A DNA stretch of 64,000 nt, from contig CAZQUE010000017.1 in NCBI GenBank assembly GCA_964596185.1, positions 1-64,000 of the forward strand, read 5' to 3'. The stretch is from DYKG01 sp964596185. Its GTDB lineage: Bacteria > Muiribacteriota > Ozemobacteria > Ozemobacterales > Ozemobacteraceae. The translations under genes were made by a program, and so were the position numbers. The notes under the pieces are model-generated. The model did no database searches. It saw nothing but the letters and a program-made list of their open reading frames with translations, and had not been told where the DNA came from. Positions 53,804 to 63,150 of the stretch are shown piece by piece. Each line of letters starts with the position of its first letter. The stretch's first letter is position 1.

Positions 53804-55414
53804 TTAAAAAGATGAGTCGAGCTCGCTGGCCGTATAGGGGAGGCCCTGATAAATTTTCCAGCTGCCGTTGTAGTTTTTCCAAACTATTTTGGGATTCAGG
53901 GTGTTAGTGCTTAAAGTCGCGGGATAAGTCGATTTTGTCTGCACTTTGATGAACATTTCGGTTGTGGCTTCGATGGTTGAGGAGTCGAGTGCTTTGATGC
54001 CCAAAAGATTGAATTTGTATTCGACAACGTTATATTTCTCGAAACGTTCCAGGGTCACCGATTCAAGATCGCTTTTCTTGTCGGCGGTTCCGGCAATGTT
54101 TTTGAAATCCTCGGCAATGTAAGTCATGAATTTGCTGACCCGCTGAGTTTCTGTCATGCTGTTGTCCTCGAGAACCGCCCGTAACTCCGGATAATAGGCG
54201 GTGACAATTTGCAGGCCCTCAGTGACGGATCCGGGCACGAGAATTCGGGCACCGGAACTGAGATTGAGGCGATATTCGACCCGGTTGCCGCCCGCGTCTT
54301 TGAGAATGATAAAAGCAATTGTTTCATAATCGGTAATAACCGCTTCCAGGCTGTAGCCGCTAAGATCGGTGCCAAGCTCGGTGAAGTAGTTCGACCATTG
54401 CAGGCCTGAATCAGACGGGCCGCTGCCCTGGTTGGAATACGTAGACGCATCACCGGTTGCATTCCAGCGGAAAATTACCGGTGCGCTCTTGGCATCATTG
54501 AAGCCCGCTACGAGCAAAGAACCGTCTTTCAGCAAAATGAAATGACTCAGCTTGCCGTAGTTGCGGCAATAGGCGGCTCGACTGCCGTCGGCAGTATTTA
54601 TTCTGGTAATGCAGGTATCTTTGTCTGTGGGGTGCTCCCAATGAATCAGGCCGTAGCCTCCCAGTCCCTGGCGGGCAATTCCTTTTACAGTTGCAGATTC
54701 TGGCGTGGAGCTCCAGAGAATACCGCCGGCAAGTATTTCTGCTGCAGTTTTGCTAAGCTCACCAATTTTCAAAGTTGAAGCATTGGCTGGATCTTTTTCG
54801 AATTTTACCAGGCCAGTTGGTGCCAGTTGAACGATTGCTGCGTTAAGAAGATCTGAAAATTCGTTTTGGCCGCTGATTGCCGAGATTGTGGCGGTGAGAG
54901 TATCGTTGGCTGCAGCCATAAGGCTGGGATTGTTGAAAAATTCGAGGGCGACACGGGCTACCAGATCAGTTTTGCTGCCTGAACCGACCCAATCAGGGCT
55001 CAGGGTTCTGGTTTCTCCATCTGCCAGGTCGGTTGCGCCGTGAAAAAGGCGTGCGCCGCTGATCGATGCATTGTTGATGACAACCTGAACGACAACCGGT
55101 TTGGCGGGCAAGCCGGAAAAGGAGGCCGCGGCAGATTTGGCGGTGGTGTCGATGTCAATTTCCTTTACCAGTCTGTGATATGGCGTGGTTGAGTTGCCTG
55201 GATTGGCAATGAGAATCGTCACTTTGATAGTGTAAATTGTGCTGGCCGCCCTGATACTGGCCAAGGTTTCCGGGGCAAGAACAACATTTAGTCCGGCCGA
55301 GCCTGTGGGGGCAGAGGGACTTGCGATATCGCTTCCGGTGGGGTTGGTAGCACATCCTGAATAGATAAGCGCTGAGAAAATCAATAATGCGATGAACAAT
55401 CGCTGCAGCTTCAT
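53804..55414 (-). CDS. Lipoprotein with repeated C-terminal domain (paralogue 1)
   Basis: The 536-residue protein has a lipobox with Cys21 (SALIYSGC), a Ser/Pro/Thr linker, and several beta-rich segments including SHFILLKDGSLLVAGFNDAK (propeller-like). The C-terminal domain is shared with the downstream paralogue: AEDFKNIAGTADKKSDLES, LERFEKYNVVEYKF, TEMFIKV, IVWKNYNGSWKIYQGLPY. ATG at 55414 is chosen over an upstream in-frame start because the lipoprotein signal begins there. Likely envelope-exposed; function unknown. Confidence 0.8.
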   Translation of the reverse strand: MKLQRLFIALLIFSALIYSGCATNPTGSDIASPSAPTGSAGLNVVLAPETLASIRAASTIYTIKVTILIANPGNSTTPYHRLVKEIDIDTTAKSAAASFSGLPAKPVVVQVVINNASISGARLFHGATDLADGETRTLSPDWVGSGSKTDLVARVALEFFNNPSLMAAANDTLTATISAISGQNEFSDLLNAAIVQLAPTGLVKFEKDPANASTLKIGELSKTAAEILAGGILWSSTPESATVKGIARQGLGGYGLIHWEHPTDKDTCITRINTADGSRAAYCRNYGKLSHFILLKDGSLLVAGFNDAKSAPVIFRWNATGDASTYSNQGSGPSDSGLQWSNYFTELGTDLSGYSLEAVITDYETIAFIILKDAGGNRVEYRLNLSSGARILVPGSVTEGLQIVTAYYPELRAVLEDNSMTETQRVSKFMTYIAEDFKNIAGTADKKSDLESVTLERFEKYNVVEYKFNLLGIKALDSSTIEATTEMFIKVQTKSTYPATLSTNTLNPKIVWKNYNGSWKIYQGLPYTASELDSSF

Positions 55415-55616
55415 TTTGTACGCTCCGATCAATAAAATCAGCATGAATTATACCACAGTTCGCGAATTTGCCAAAACAGACTACTGCAAAATTTTGGCAG
55501 CGCAATTGTCAGATTTGCGTGGTGTGATCAGTCTTGTTCTGAGATGAGGGTCTTGCTATTTAATTGTGATGCTTTAACGTGTTAAGATGATTTTTAATCA
55601 AAATCTGGAGAAAATC

Positions 55617-57620
55617 ATGAATTTAGTCGCAGGTTGTGTCGTGGAATTTTCTGCAAAGGGCAGTCAGCCGGGTTTTGCTGCGGTTTTAAGTAGCGCTGGC
55701 GGCAATGTCAGGCTATTACTGCCTAATGGTAAAGAAACGACGGTTCATGAGAAAAAGATTCTGCATGCAACAAGCCGGCCGGTTCTAAGTGTCGCTGATC
55801 GCGAGGCATGCCGAACGGCGATTCATGAAATCGATCAACGACGTCGTGATTTGGTGCAAACGATAGATCTGGCCGAGGTTCATGAGCTGCTGGCTGAGGA
55901 AAGCAAAGGCTTCAGTCTTGAGGATATTGCCGGATATCTTTTTGCACCTGAAGATGAAGATTCAGCCGCAGCACTTTTGCGGGCTTTGTCTGAAGACAAG
56001 CTTTATTTCCGTCAGAAGAGCGATTTGTATACGCCAATGAGCGCTGATGAGATAAGACAAATCAGGCTGCAGCTTGAAAAGAAGCAGGCCCAGGAAGAAG
56101 AAGAAAACCAGATTGTCGAAGCGCTGAATCTGTTAAGCAAAAAGCAGCTTTTTCCCGAGGAACTCAGGCAAAAGCTTCATGATCTGAAAATGTTCGTTGC
56201 CTGCGGTGAAGAAGCGCAAATTAACAAGCGGTTAATGTCGGCGTTAAGTCGAAGCGCCCTTCTTAATCAGCGTAAACTTATGAGTGCTCTGGTAAACGCC
56301 GGCGTCATGAGTCCGGACGAAAATCTTCTGCTGATAAAATATCGTGTGCCAACCGATTTTTCTGATGAATTGCAGAGCCTGGCAAAAAATCTTGCCGAAA
56401 ATAATGATTTGGCCGCGAAAGCTTCCAGAAGAGAAGATTTTCGGCACCTCATTACCTGGGCGATCGATACGCCGGGTTCGAAAGACCGGGATGACGCATT
56501 TTCCTTTGAGGTTGCCGACGATGGTCAGGTTCTTCTCTATGTTCATGTTGCCGACCCTGCTGAATTCATTCTTCCTGGATCCGAGCTCGATCACGAGGCT
56601 GCCTGTCGCGGAAGCTCCATCTACATGCCAGACAGTCGCATCCATATGCTGCCGCAACAAATCTCTGAAGAATTTTTGAGCCTTGATCAAGGGCGCGACC
56701 GTTTCGCGCTGACTTTTATTTTGAGCTTCGATGCTGAATTGAATTTGACCGGCCTCGAGATAAAAGAGTCGTTGATAAGTCTCGATCAGGCAACTGAATA
56801 CGATCAGGCCGATGCAATGCTGGGCTCAAACCCCTGGCTCGATCAGGCGCACGCATTTGCCGAAAAGCTTAAAAAGAGACGGGCTGCGAATGGGGCGGTG
56901 ATGTTTCCCCGTCAACCTGAGCTTGAAATTAAAGTTGTCGATGGTGAGATTCTCGTTTCACAGCGAAGTCGCGAAGATCTTACCGCGGGCATGATCGCAG
57001 AATTCATGATTTGGGCCAATCATGCTGCCGCAGAATGGTGCCGTCGAAACTCCGTGCCATGTCTGTATCGCATTCAGGAAATGGATGAAGTAACTTTGGA
57101 GTTTGGCGAAAGCTTTGATCCGGTGGCCTTTTTTGCTGCACTGAAATCGTTTAGAAAAACGGTCGTCAGTGCCAATGCTGGCCGGCATTCATCGCTGGGA
57201 CTTGATTCTTACACCCAGATTACTTCTCCGCTACGGCGTTATGCAGACCTTTTGTTGCACCGACAGATCAAAGCCACACTTAAGGGAGAAGCGTTGCCAT
57301 ACAGCCAGGCAGAATTAAATCAGACGATGTTGATTGCCGACGAGGCCATCAGTCGAGCTGATGAAATAATGCGCGACCGGGAGCGATATTTTCTCTATAA
57401 GCATTTGAAAATGCGGCAGAAGAACGAGGCGTTGATTTTTGACGGGGTGGTCGTAGACCAGAGTATGAACGACGTCACTTTCTACTGTGACTATATCTGT
57501 GCGTTCAGACACTGTCGTAAGCCGGCTTTCGAGGTGGCCGTCGGCCAGAAAGTTAAGGTAAAGGTCAATCAGATTGACCTTTTCGATGGAATCATTCGCT
57601 TCGACCTGGTCGAGGCATAA
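55617..57620 (+). CDS. RNase R/II-family 3'-5' exoribonuclease
   Basis: The 667-residue protein has an N-terminal winged/cold-shock-like region, the RNB catalytic domain with D284, D290, D292, D293 (IDTPGSKDRDDAFSF) and EFMIWANHAAAEWCRRNSVP, the signature TSPLRRYADLLLHRQ, and a C-terminal S1-like domain (VDQSMNDVTFYCDYI, VKVNQIDLFDGIIRFDL). It processively degrades RNA in the cytoplasm. ATG at 55617 follows GGAG; a start 30 bases earlier is possible but unsupported. Confidence 0.93.
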   Translation: MNLVAGCVVEFSAKGSQPGFAAVLSSAGGNVRLLLPNGKETTVHEKKILHATSRPVLSVADREACRTAIHEIDQRRRDLVQTIDLAEVHELLAEESKGFSLEDIAGYLFAPEDEDSAAALLRALSEDKLYFRQKSDLYTPMSADEIRQIRLQLEKKQAQEEEENQIVEALNLLSKKQLFPEELRQKLHDLKMFVACGEEAQINKRLMSALSRSALLNQRKLMSALVNAGVMSPDENLLLIKYRVPTDFSDELQSLAKNLAENNDLAAKASRREDFRHLITWAIDTPGSKDRDDAFSFEVADDGQVLLYVHVADPAEFILPGSELDHEAACRGSSIYMPDSRIHMLPQQISEEFLSLDQGRDRFALTFILSFDAELNLTGLEIKESLISLDQATEYDQADAMLGSNPWLDQAHAFAEKLKKRRAANGAVMFPRQPELEIKVVDGEILVSQRSREDLTAGMIAEFMIWANHAAAEWCRRNSVPCLYRIQEMDEVTLEFGESFDPVAFFAALKSFRKTVVSANAGRHSSLGLDSYTQITSPLRRYADLLLHRQIKATLKGEALPYSQAELNQTMLIADEAISRADEIMRDRERYFLYKHLKMRQKNEALIFDGVVVDQSMNDVTFYCDYICAFRHCRKPAFEVAVGQKVKVKVNQIDLFDGIIRFDLVEA

Positions 57621-57640
57621 GTCGCCAATTTTCCTGCTCG

Positions 57641-57679
57641 AAAAAAAACGGGGGCTGTCTGTTGAGAGACAGCCCCCGT
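57641..57679 (-). terminator. Terminator of the LysM/beta-barrel gene
   Basis: A perfect 13-bp stem, ACGGGGGCTGTCT and AGACAGCCCCCGT, with a six-base loop. On the minus strand it is followed by seven more T (57647-57641). The plus strand has no T-tract after it. Confidence 0.9.
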
Positions 57680-57695
57680 CCATGTGCTAAGTGCT

Positions 57696-59015
57696 TTAGT
57701 AATGATACTGTAGCATGCCCTGCAGGCGATAGTCATAACCGAAGAACATGTCATTGCTCAGCGCGATTGGCGCGGCAACTGTGAGTGACATTCCTTCTTT
57801 TACGTGATAACGCATACCCAGGGTGAGGTCGGTGCTGCGCCCACTGTTAATGCGATTGTAAAAGTTTACTTCGCCCATGAATGTGAATGATTCGTTCGGG
57901 TCATATTCAAAGCCGGCATTCACAAAGATGCCCTCGTGGTTGGTATTGCCGTCTCCGGCCTGGTAGCCACCGTTTACGTGAAAATTTCCGCCTTCTTTTT
58001 TCTTGCTCGAAATCCCGGCAAAAACTTCCCAGGCATTGTCATTTTCGGTATTGCCGATTTCAATGTCGCTGGTCGGAAAAATTGCGCCGAGGCCAAGGCA
58101 TGAAGCCATGTCATCATTCTGCGAGGTAAACTTGAGACGCAGAGCGGCATCGCCCATTCCCGAATCTGTTCCGTCACGAAAATTATAGGTTATTGGCGCA
58201 AAAACGTCGTAAGATTCAAAGGGTAATTTGAATGCAACTTCAAAATTTTCGCCGGCATAGGTCATCAGCATGGGAAATTCCCAATAATCGGCATCTTCTC
58301 CATTCTTTAGCCGGTCGCCTTCGCGCCGGGTGATTTTGTTCCAGATCACGCCGAACGCTGTTGAAAAAAGATTTTCACCGAGCGGGTATGCGGCAAAAGT
58401 GTTGACCAGACCTGTCAGACCGTTAAAGGTTACATGATGGTCGCTGCCTTTTCGTGCTCTTGGCTTTTCGCCCGGAAGTATGATTTGAGGAAGTCCTGCG
58501 TCTGAATACAACACGGCATCGTCGTTTGAAGTCACAGGTGGAAGAGGCAGAGCAGCGACTGGCGTTGAAGTCGGCGCCGGCGCTGTCTGAACGGTTGCCG
58601 GGGCAGCAATGTAGCGAGTGCGCTGGCGGTAAACCACCCCCTGCCCAGGATCAGTTTCAGTTGTCGGAATTTCCAGCATTTGCCCTATTTTGATTTTGCC
58701 TGGGTCAGAGATACCGTTAGCCTGGGCAATTTTTTTCCAGTGCTTGCTCGAGCCGAAGAATTTTTTCGAGATCGAGCCAAGTGTGTCACCCTTTCTGATG
58801 ACATAGGTTTGGTAACCACCCGGCAAACTGTCTTGCTCAACCCAACTGCTGTCGGCCGAAGTGTCGCTGTGGTAAAGATGGCTTTCCTGGTATGGCGGTG
58901 CCATTGAATAGCCTTCCGGAGGCGCTACCTCGTAGTAAGACTGGGCCATGGCTGCGCTTGACATTGCCAGAGCCAGGAGGCAAGTCAGAAGATATGAATG
59001 ATGCCGTATATTCAT
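57696..59015 (-). CDS. LysM-domain protein with C-terminal outer-membrane beta-barrel
   Basis: The 439-residue protein has a signal peptide (about 1-25, ...SSAAMAQS), a Pro/Tyr/Ser linker, a LysM domain at about 71-117 (YVIRKGDTLGSISKKFFGSS, QANGISDPGKIKIGQMLEIP) that binds peptidoglycan, a Pro/Ala/Thr linker, then a region of alternating amphipathic strands from about 200 ending LQGMLQYHY. The terminal aromatic residue is typical of outer-membrane barrels. A LysM-barrel fusion would tether a barrel to the cell wall. Unusual architecture. Confidence 0.82.
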   Translation of the reverse strand: MNIRHHSYLLTCLLALAMSSAAMAQSYYEVAPPEGYSMAPPYQESHLYHSDTSADSSWVEQDSLPGGYQTYVIRKGDTLGSISKKFFGSSKHWKKIAQANGISDPGKIKIGQMLEIPTTETDPGQGVVYRQRTRYIAAPATVQTAPAPTSTPVAALPLPPVTSNDDAVLYSDAGLPQIILPGEKPRARKGSDHHVTFNGLTGLVNTFAAYPLGENLFSTAFGVIWNKITRREGDRLKNGEDADYWEFPMLMTYAGENFEVAFKLPFESYDVFAPITYNFRDGTDSGMGDAALRLKFTSQNDDMASCLGLGAIFPTSDIEIGNTENDNAWEVFAGISSKKKEGGNFHVNGGYQAGDGNTNHEGIFVNAGFEYDPNESFTFMGEVNFYNRINSGRSTDLTLGMRYHVKEGMSLTVAAPIALSNDMFFGYDYRLQGMLQYHY

Positions 59016-59200
59016 GGAACTTCTGTTCCTTTCACTTAATCAGGGGTTAACCCCGGTTTGATTCAGGAAATAATAGTTTCCCGAAATCTTTTATCGGAAG
59101 ACTTCACCTGAAACTTTATCTTTTTGCGGAAAAATAAACCTGAAAACATTTTGTACAACTCATTGGGATTTTCTCAATTCTCGAAATTAGCCGGCAAAGT

Positions 59201-59230
59201 TTGACATGAAGTTTTGCCCTGTGCTAATTT
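59201..59230 (+). promoter_or_regulatory. Possible phoH promoter
   Basis: Consensus -35 TTGACA (59201-59206), 18 bases, TAATTT (59225-59230) preceded by TG; the -10 is poor. Confidence 0.4.
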
Positions 59231-59270
59231 CATCAGGTTATAGTCAATTTCTTAGATAGGACGCCGCTTA

Positions 59271-60578
59271 ATGAAAAAAACCTTCGTGGTTGATACAAAC
59301 GTAATTTTGCATAGTCATCAGTCTCTGTTTTCTTTTAAAGACAACGATGTTGTCATACCCCTGGGAGTTATCGAAGAGCTCGATCGTTTCAAGGGTTTTA
59401 ACGACGAGCGTGGCCGCGAAGCCCGACAGGCATCGCGCGAACTCGATGAACTCAGACACCGTGGCAATTTGAGTGAAGGCGTGGAACTGGCCAACGGAGG
59501 TTCTTTGCAGATCCTTCTCGATAGCGATATTGAGTTGCCTTATGGCCTTGATGGCAACAAGGTCGATAATAGAATTCTCGCCTGCGCTCTGCATCTGAAA
59601 AAACAGGGGCAGGACGTTTACCTCATCAGCAAAGACATAAACTGTCGTATCAAAGCCGATGCTCTTGGAATTCCCACCGAAGACTTCGAAACCAACAAGG
59701 TCGATATTGACGAGCTTTACCCCGGCTGGCGTGAACTGGTAATGCCGGTGAGCCGTATAGAAACCTTCTTGCGCGATGAGGGCCTGGATTATCCCGAAAA
59801 CGATCTTTTTCGTAATGAATTCGTTCTGCTCAAGGCTGCCGAAAATGAAAACAAGACTGCCTTGGCAAAATACAACGGCGAAATGCAAAAGCTGCAGCCG
59901 CTTTATCATTTGAGTTCGAAGCCCTGGGGCGTAGAGCCTCTCAATCTGCAGCAAAAATTTGCCATCGAATTGCTTCTGTGCAATGAAATCAAGTTGGTAA
60001 CGCTGGTCGGTCGCGCCGGAACAGGAAAAACCCTCCTCGCCCTGGCTTGCGGACTTCAGAAGACCATCGATGAACATCTTTTCCGCAAACTGCTTGTCAG
60101 TCGCCCGATTATGCCATTAGGCAAGGATATTGGCTTCCTGCCAGGTTCAAAAGATGAAAAACTCAGCCATTGGATGCAGCCGATCTTTGATAATCTTGAA
60201 TTTGTCATGGATCGACTGTACAAAAACTCCGACGATGTCGACAAGAAAATCAGATTTCTGATCGAGTCGCAGAAAGTGCAGATTGAAGCGATCACCTACA
60301 TCAGGGGTCGCAGCATTCCCAAACAGTTTCTGATTGTTGATGAAGCTCAGAACCTTACTCCGCATGAAGTCAAAACGATTATCAGCCGTGCCGGCGATGG
60401 AACAAAAGTCGTACTGACCGGTGACCCTTATCAGATCGATAATCCGTATCTTGACAGCTCTTCGAACGGGCTTAACTTCGTCATTGAAAAATTCAAGGAT
60501 CACGATTTGTTTGGACACATTATTCTGCATAAATCAGAAAGGTCATCTCTCTCGGCATTGGCCTCCGAGCTGTTGTAA
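59271..60578 (+). CDS. PIN-PhoH ATPase (YlaK type)
   Basis: The 435-residue protein has an N-terminal PIN nuclease-like domain (FVVDTNVILH, D8; PLGVIEELDRFKG) and a C-terminal PhoH domain with Walker A GRAGTGKT (247-254) and Walker B FLIVDEAQNLTPHE. PIN-PhoH proteins are thought to act as RNA helicase/nuclease toxin-like or RNA-processing enzymes. AGGACG lies upstream of the ATG. It is immediately followed by the pseudopilin run, 22 bases away. Confidence 0.92.
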   Translation: MKKTFVVDTNVILHSHQSLFSFKDNDVVIPLGVIEELDRFKGFNDERGREARQASRELDELRHRGNLSEGVELANGGSLQILLDSDIELPYGLDGNKVDNRILACALHLKKQGQDVYLISKDINCRIKADALGIPTEDFETNKVDIDELYPGWRELVMPVSRIETFLRDEGLDYPENDLFRNEFVLLKAAENENKTALAKYNGEMQKLQPLYHLSSKPWGVEPLNLQQKFAIELLLCNEIKLVTLVGRAGTGKTLLALACGLQKTIDEHLFRKLLVSRPIMPLGKDIGFLPGSKDEKLSHWMQPIFDNLEFVMDRLYKNSDDVDKKIRFLIESQKVQIEAITYIRGRSIPKQFLIVDEAQNLTPHEVKTIISRAGDGTKVVLTGDPYQIDNPYLDSSSNGLNFVIEKFKDHDLFGHIILHKSERSSLSALASELL

Positions 60579-60600
60579 TCAAAAAAAAGAGGATATGCTT

Positions 60601-61515
60601 ATGGTTGTTCGCAAGAGAAGAGCAATAACTTTTCTTGAAATTGTCATTGCCGTTTCAATTCTGGTCGTGGCGATGATACCGATCTTTGGTCTGATGAGCA
60701 AAGAAACGGTTGAGACCGACAAAAACGCTTCTGAAGCCTTTGCGATTAACAAGGCATCGGAAATACTCAACGCGGTTCTCGATAATATTCCCTTTGTCAC
60801 TCTTCGCCAGGGCAATCCTGCATTTCTGCGCATTGACGATATCGACAGCAAGACTTTTGAAAGTGGCAAATTCAATGATGCCTGGGCCAAAGGCCTTATG
60901 AAGATGCTTTTTGGTCACAATAACAAAGAAACTGCCGGCTATCCATGCCGGGGTATTGTCACTGACTCTCGCGGAATTCACTATCTGATTCATTTGCGGG
61001 TTGAAGACGTTGCTTCAGATGTAAAATTGCCGACCCCTGAAAAACTACGTATCGGCACTGATTTTCCAGCCGGAAAGCCGTCAGATTTCAAAGAAACCAA
61101 AGAGTTTACCTTCACATATTTGAAAAATCCGGCTTTGCTGTCAGATGGCAGCTGGATTGTCAATTATGCCGAAAACGAAGACGAAGCCGGTAAACCTTTG
61201 ACCGAACTAGATCTTGCGCCAGGTAGTCGTGGCATTGCCGAACCGAATTACAACATTTATCTTGATCAGGGAATGAATGGCGCCGACCCGGTTGCGCCCC
61301 GCTACATTAATCCAACCGCTGTGCGATATACGCAAAAGATGATTACTGAAAAGGTGCCTTATACGGCTGATGACAAGTTTGCCTGGTGCACCATGAAAAA
61401 AGTTGTCGTTCAGATACAGTGGAACCTAGAACAGAAGTATTTCAAGACTCCCGAGCAGACTGAAGGACGAGTGCAGAGGATCCATCTTATGACCATCAAG
61501 GGGGATATAGATTGA
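60601..61515 (+). CDS. Type IV pilin-like protein (pseudopilin)
   Basis: The 304-residue protein has a prepilin leader KRRA|ITFLEIVIAV with Glu5 of the mature protein (cleavage after A8), followed by a hydrophobic helix. The body is large for a pseudopilin and includes DSRGIHYLIHLRVEDV. GAGG ribosome binding site supports ATG at 60601. It overlaps the next gene by one base (TGATG). It would be processed by a prepilin peptidase and incorporated in a type II secretion or type IV pilus-like assembly; no ATPase or peptidase gene lies in the window. Confidence 0.8.
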   Translation: MVVRKRRAITFLEIVIAVSILVVAMIPIFGLMSKETVETDKNASEAFAINKASEILNAVLDNIPFVTLRQGNPAFLRIDDIDSKTFESGKFNDAWAKGLMKMLFGHNNKETAGYPCRGIVTDSRGIHYLIHLRVEDVASDVKLPTPEKLRIGTDFPAGKPSDFKETKEFTFTYLKNPALLSDGSWIVNYAENEDEAGKPLTELDLAPGSRGIAEPNYNIYLDQGMNGADPVAPRYINPTAVRYTQKMITEKVPYTADDKFAWCTMKKVVVQIQWNLEQKYFKTPEQTEGRVQRIHLMTIKGDID

Positions 61516-62375
61516 TGTATAAGTTTTTCAACCCCTCCAATCGCCGTGGTGTAGCTATTGTTGTGGCTATATTTTTTGCATTCTGCATGTTGATTCTTTT
61601 TGTGAGCATGATTTTCAGAAGAACTTCTACGTCCGGGCACAATCGTCTGACAATTCAGGAAAGACAGGCGTTTTTCGCATCCCGTGCTGCAATTCAGCAT
61701 TTTTTGCTGAAAGCCAAGCTTTTCCCGACCGAACTTTATGATGCCGTAGAATTTTTGCAAGGAAAAAACCCGCTGTGCAATTTCACCGAATTCGATGGTG
61801 ACTATGCCGGTAACAGTGCTTTTGAGCCAATGGCCAGCAAGCCAGAAGTCTATGTCCGGGTGTTGCCAAGCCGCGAGACTGATATGCAAAAGAAGCCGAA
61901 ATATTTTTATCTGCCTTTGCCGAACATGAATGCTTTCGTACAGTTGGGCAGTTTTCACAACCCAGACTATCGTTTTCTGGCACCTGGCCTTTCTACCGAT
62001 AACCCGGAAAGCCGTTACATCAAACCCAAAAAGCCGGATGCCAGCTTGAAGCCAGATAAATACCTGAAGTATTTCACCAGAGACTGTACCAATATGCTGG
62101 TTGATGGCACCAGATTACAGCCACCACTTGAGATGGTTATCGACAAGAACATCAAAAAAATCACTGACTGGGATATAGCCACCAGCGAGGGCTACCCTTA
62201 TACAATGAGTTACCGTGTCGACGATGTAAAAATTCAATCGATTAAAGGTCTGCGCAAATATGGCGAAGAAGCGATTGAAATTCTTGTCGAAGGCCAGATT
62301 AAAGATTTTCAGGGTAAAATTACCTCTCAGGTTCAGAAAAAAACCGAGCGAATCACGAGAAAAGGGGCTCTCTGA
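61515..62375 (+). CDS. PilX/GspK-like pseudopilin
   Basis: The 286-residue protein has the N-terminus RRGVAIVVAIFFAFCMLILF after a short leader (RRG|V) without the Glu5 of major pilins, as in GspK/PilX-type proteins. A hydrophobic helix is followed by QERQAFFASRAAIQHFLLKA, the conserved helix of PilX/GspK (A-x-Y/F-x-A-R). The TGATG overlap links it to the preceding pseudopilin. Confidence 0.75.
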   Translation: MYKFFNPSNRRGVAIVVAIFFAFCMLILFVSMIFRRTSTSGHNRLTIQERQAFFASRAAIQHFLLKAKLFPTELYDAVEFLQGKNPLCNFTEFDGDYAGNSAFEPMASKPEVYVRVLPSRETDMQKKPKYFYLPLPNMNAFVQLGSFHNPDYRFLAPGLSTDNPESRYIKPKKPDASLKPDKYLKYFTRDCTNMLVDGTRLQPPLEMVIDKNIKKITDWDIATSEGYPYTMSYRVDDVKIQSIKGLRKYGEEAIEILVEGQIKDFQGKITSQVQKKTERITRKGAL

Positions 62376-62377
62376 AA

Positions 62378-63127
62378 ATGAAATTCCAGGATCTCAAGCG
62401 CCGGGTAAGGGCTTTTACACTTGTTGAAATCATGGTCGCCTGCGTGATCATGGCCGTTTTCATGGGCGTGGTCTACAAGCTTTTCATTGGCGGCAGCAAG
62501 TCCGCCGGAAGAGCTCAATGGATAAGCGGCACCGTTGATCAGTTACGCAACTCACTCACTTTGATCAATCGTGAGATCAAGAGTGCAACTTATCCCACGA
62601 CTCTTTTTTCCGACACTTTCTTCGACCCTTGTGACAACCCCGACAAAGATGTACCGGGACAGTTTTACATGCGAATTCTCAAGGCCGGAGAACCGATCAA
62701 GCCGCCAACTACCGGTGAGCTTAAGATTATGAGTTGGGTGGTGTGCGAGCCGGAAAAACACCCTCAGCCTGGCAAAATTCTCAAACATGAGCTTTATCTT
62801 GATCATCTTAAAACTTCAGCGAAAGAACCCCTGGGAAATCTGCGGTTAAAGACCGAAGCATTCTTTTATGCAACCGACAAAACTGCAGAATATGCCAAGT
62901 CGGGTAAACTAAATCTGACGCCAATACCTGATGAAAATCGCAATAGAGTGATGGTTAACGATGTGCAATATGTTGAATTTTCCGTTGCCGGCAATATGCC
63001 GCCGGAAAAACCGGTGGACTTTTTTCCGATTTCGGTTACAATTCGTACCTTGTATCCAAAAGACGAAAAGGTTTTTAAGGAAAATTCGATAATGGCAACT
63101 CCACAGGTTGGTATTGATACATTTTGA
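62378..63127 (+). CDS. GspJ-like pseudopilin
   Basis: The 249-residue protein has a standard prepilin motif VRA|FTLVEIMVACVIMAVF (cleavage after A12, Glu5 at residue 17), a hydrophobic helix and a soluble domain with DQLRNSLTLINREIKSATYP. This LxxLxREIxxA pattern is typical of GspJ-type minor pseudopilins. It starts two bases after the preceding gene. Confidence 0.83.
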   Translation: MKFQDLKRRVRAFTLVEIMVACVIMAVFMGVVYKLFIGGSKSAGRAQWISGTVDQLRNSLTLINREIKSATYPTTLFSDTFFDPCDNPDKDVPGQFYMRILKAGEPIKPPTTGELKIMSWVVCEPEKHPQPGKILKHELYLDHLKTSAKEPLGNLRLKTEAFFYATDKTAEYAKSGKLNLTPIPDENRNRVMVNDVQYVEFSVAGNMPPEKPVDFFPISVTIRTLYPKDEKVFKENSIMATPQVGIDTF

Positions 63128-63150
63128 ATTTAACTGTATAGTGTTCTGTC

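Noticed and set aside
59043..59054. Palindrome GGGGTTAACCCC upstream of the LysM gene
   Set aside because: It is perfect but short and single; I could not tie it to a known regulator, and it lacks a T-tract for termination.
59268..60077. A 269-codon minus-strand open frame
   Set aside because: It is fully antisense to the PIN-PhoH gene, whose PIN and Walker motifs are unmistakable.
60421..60600. Longer start for the first pseudopilin
   Set aside because: It would run back inside phoH and bury the prepilin leader; GAGG supports ATG at 60601.
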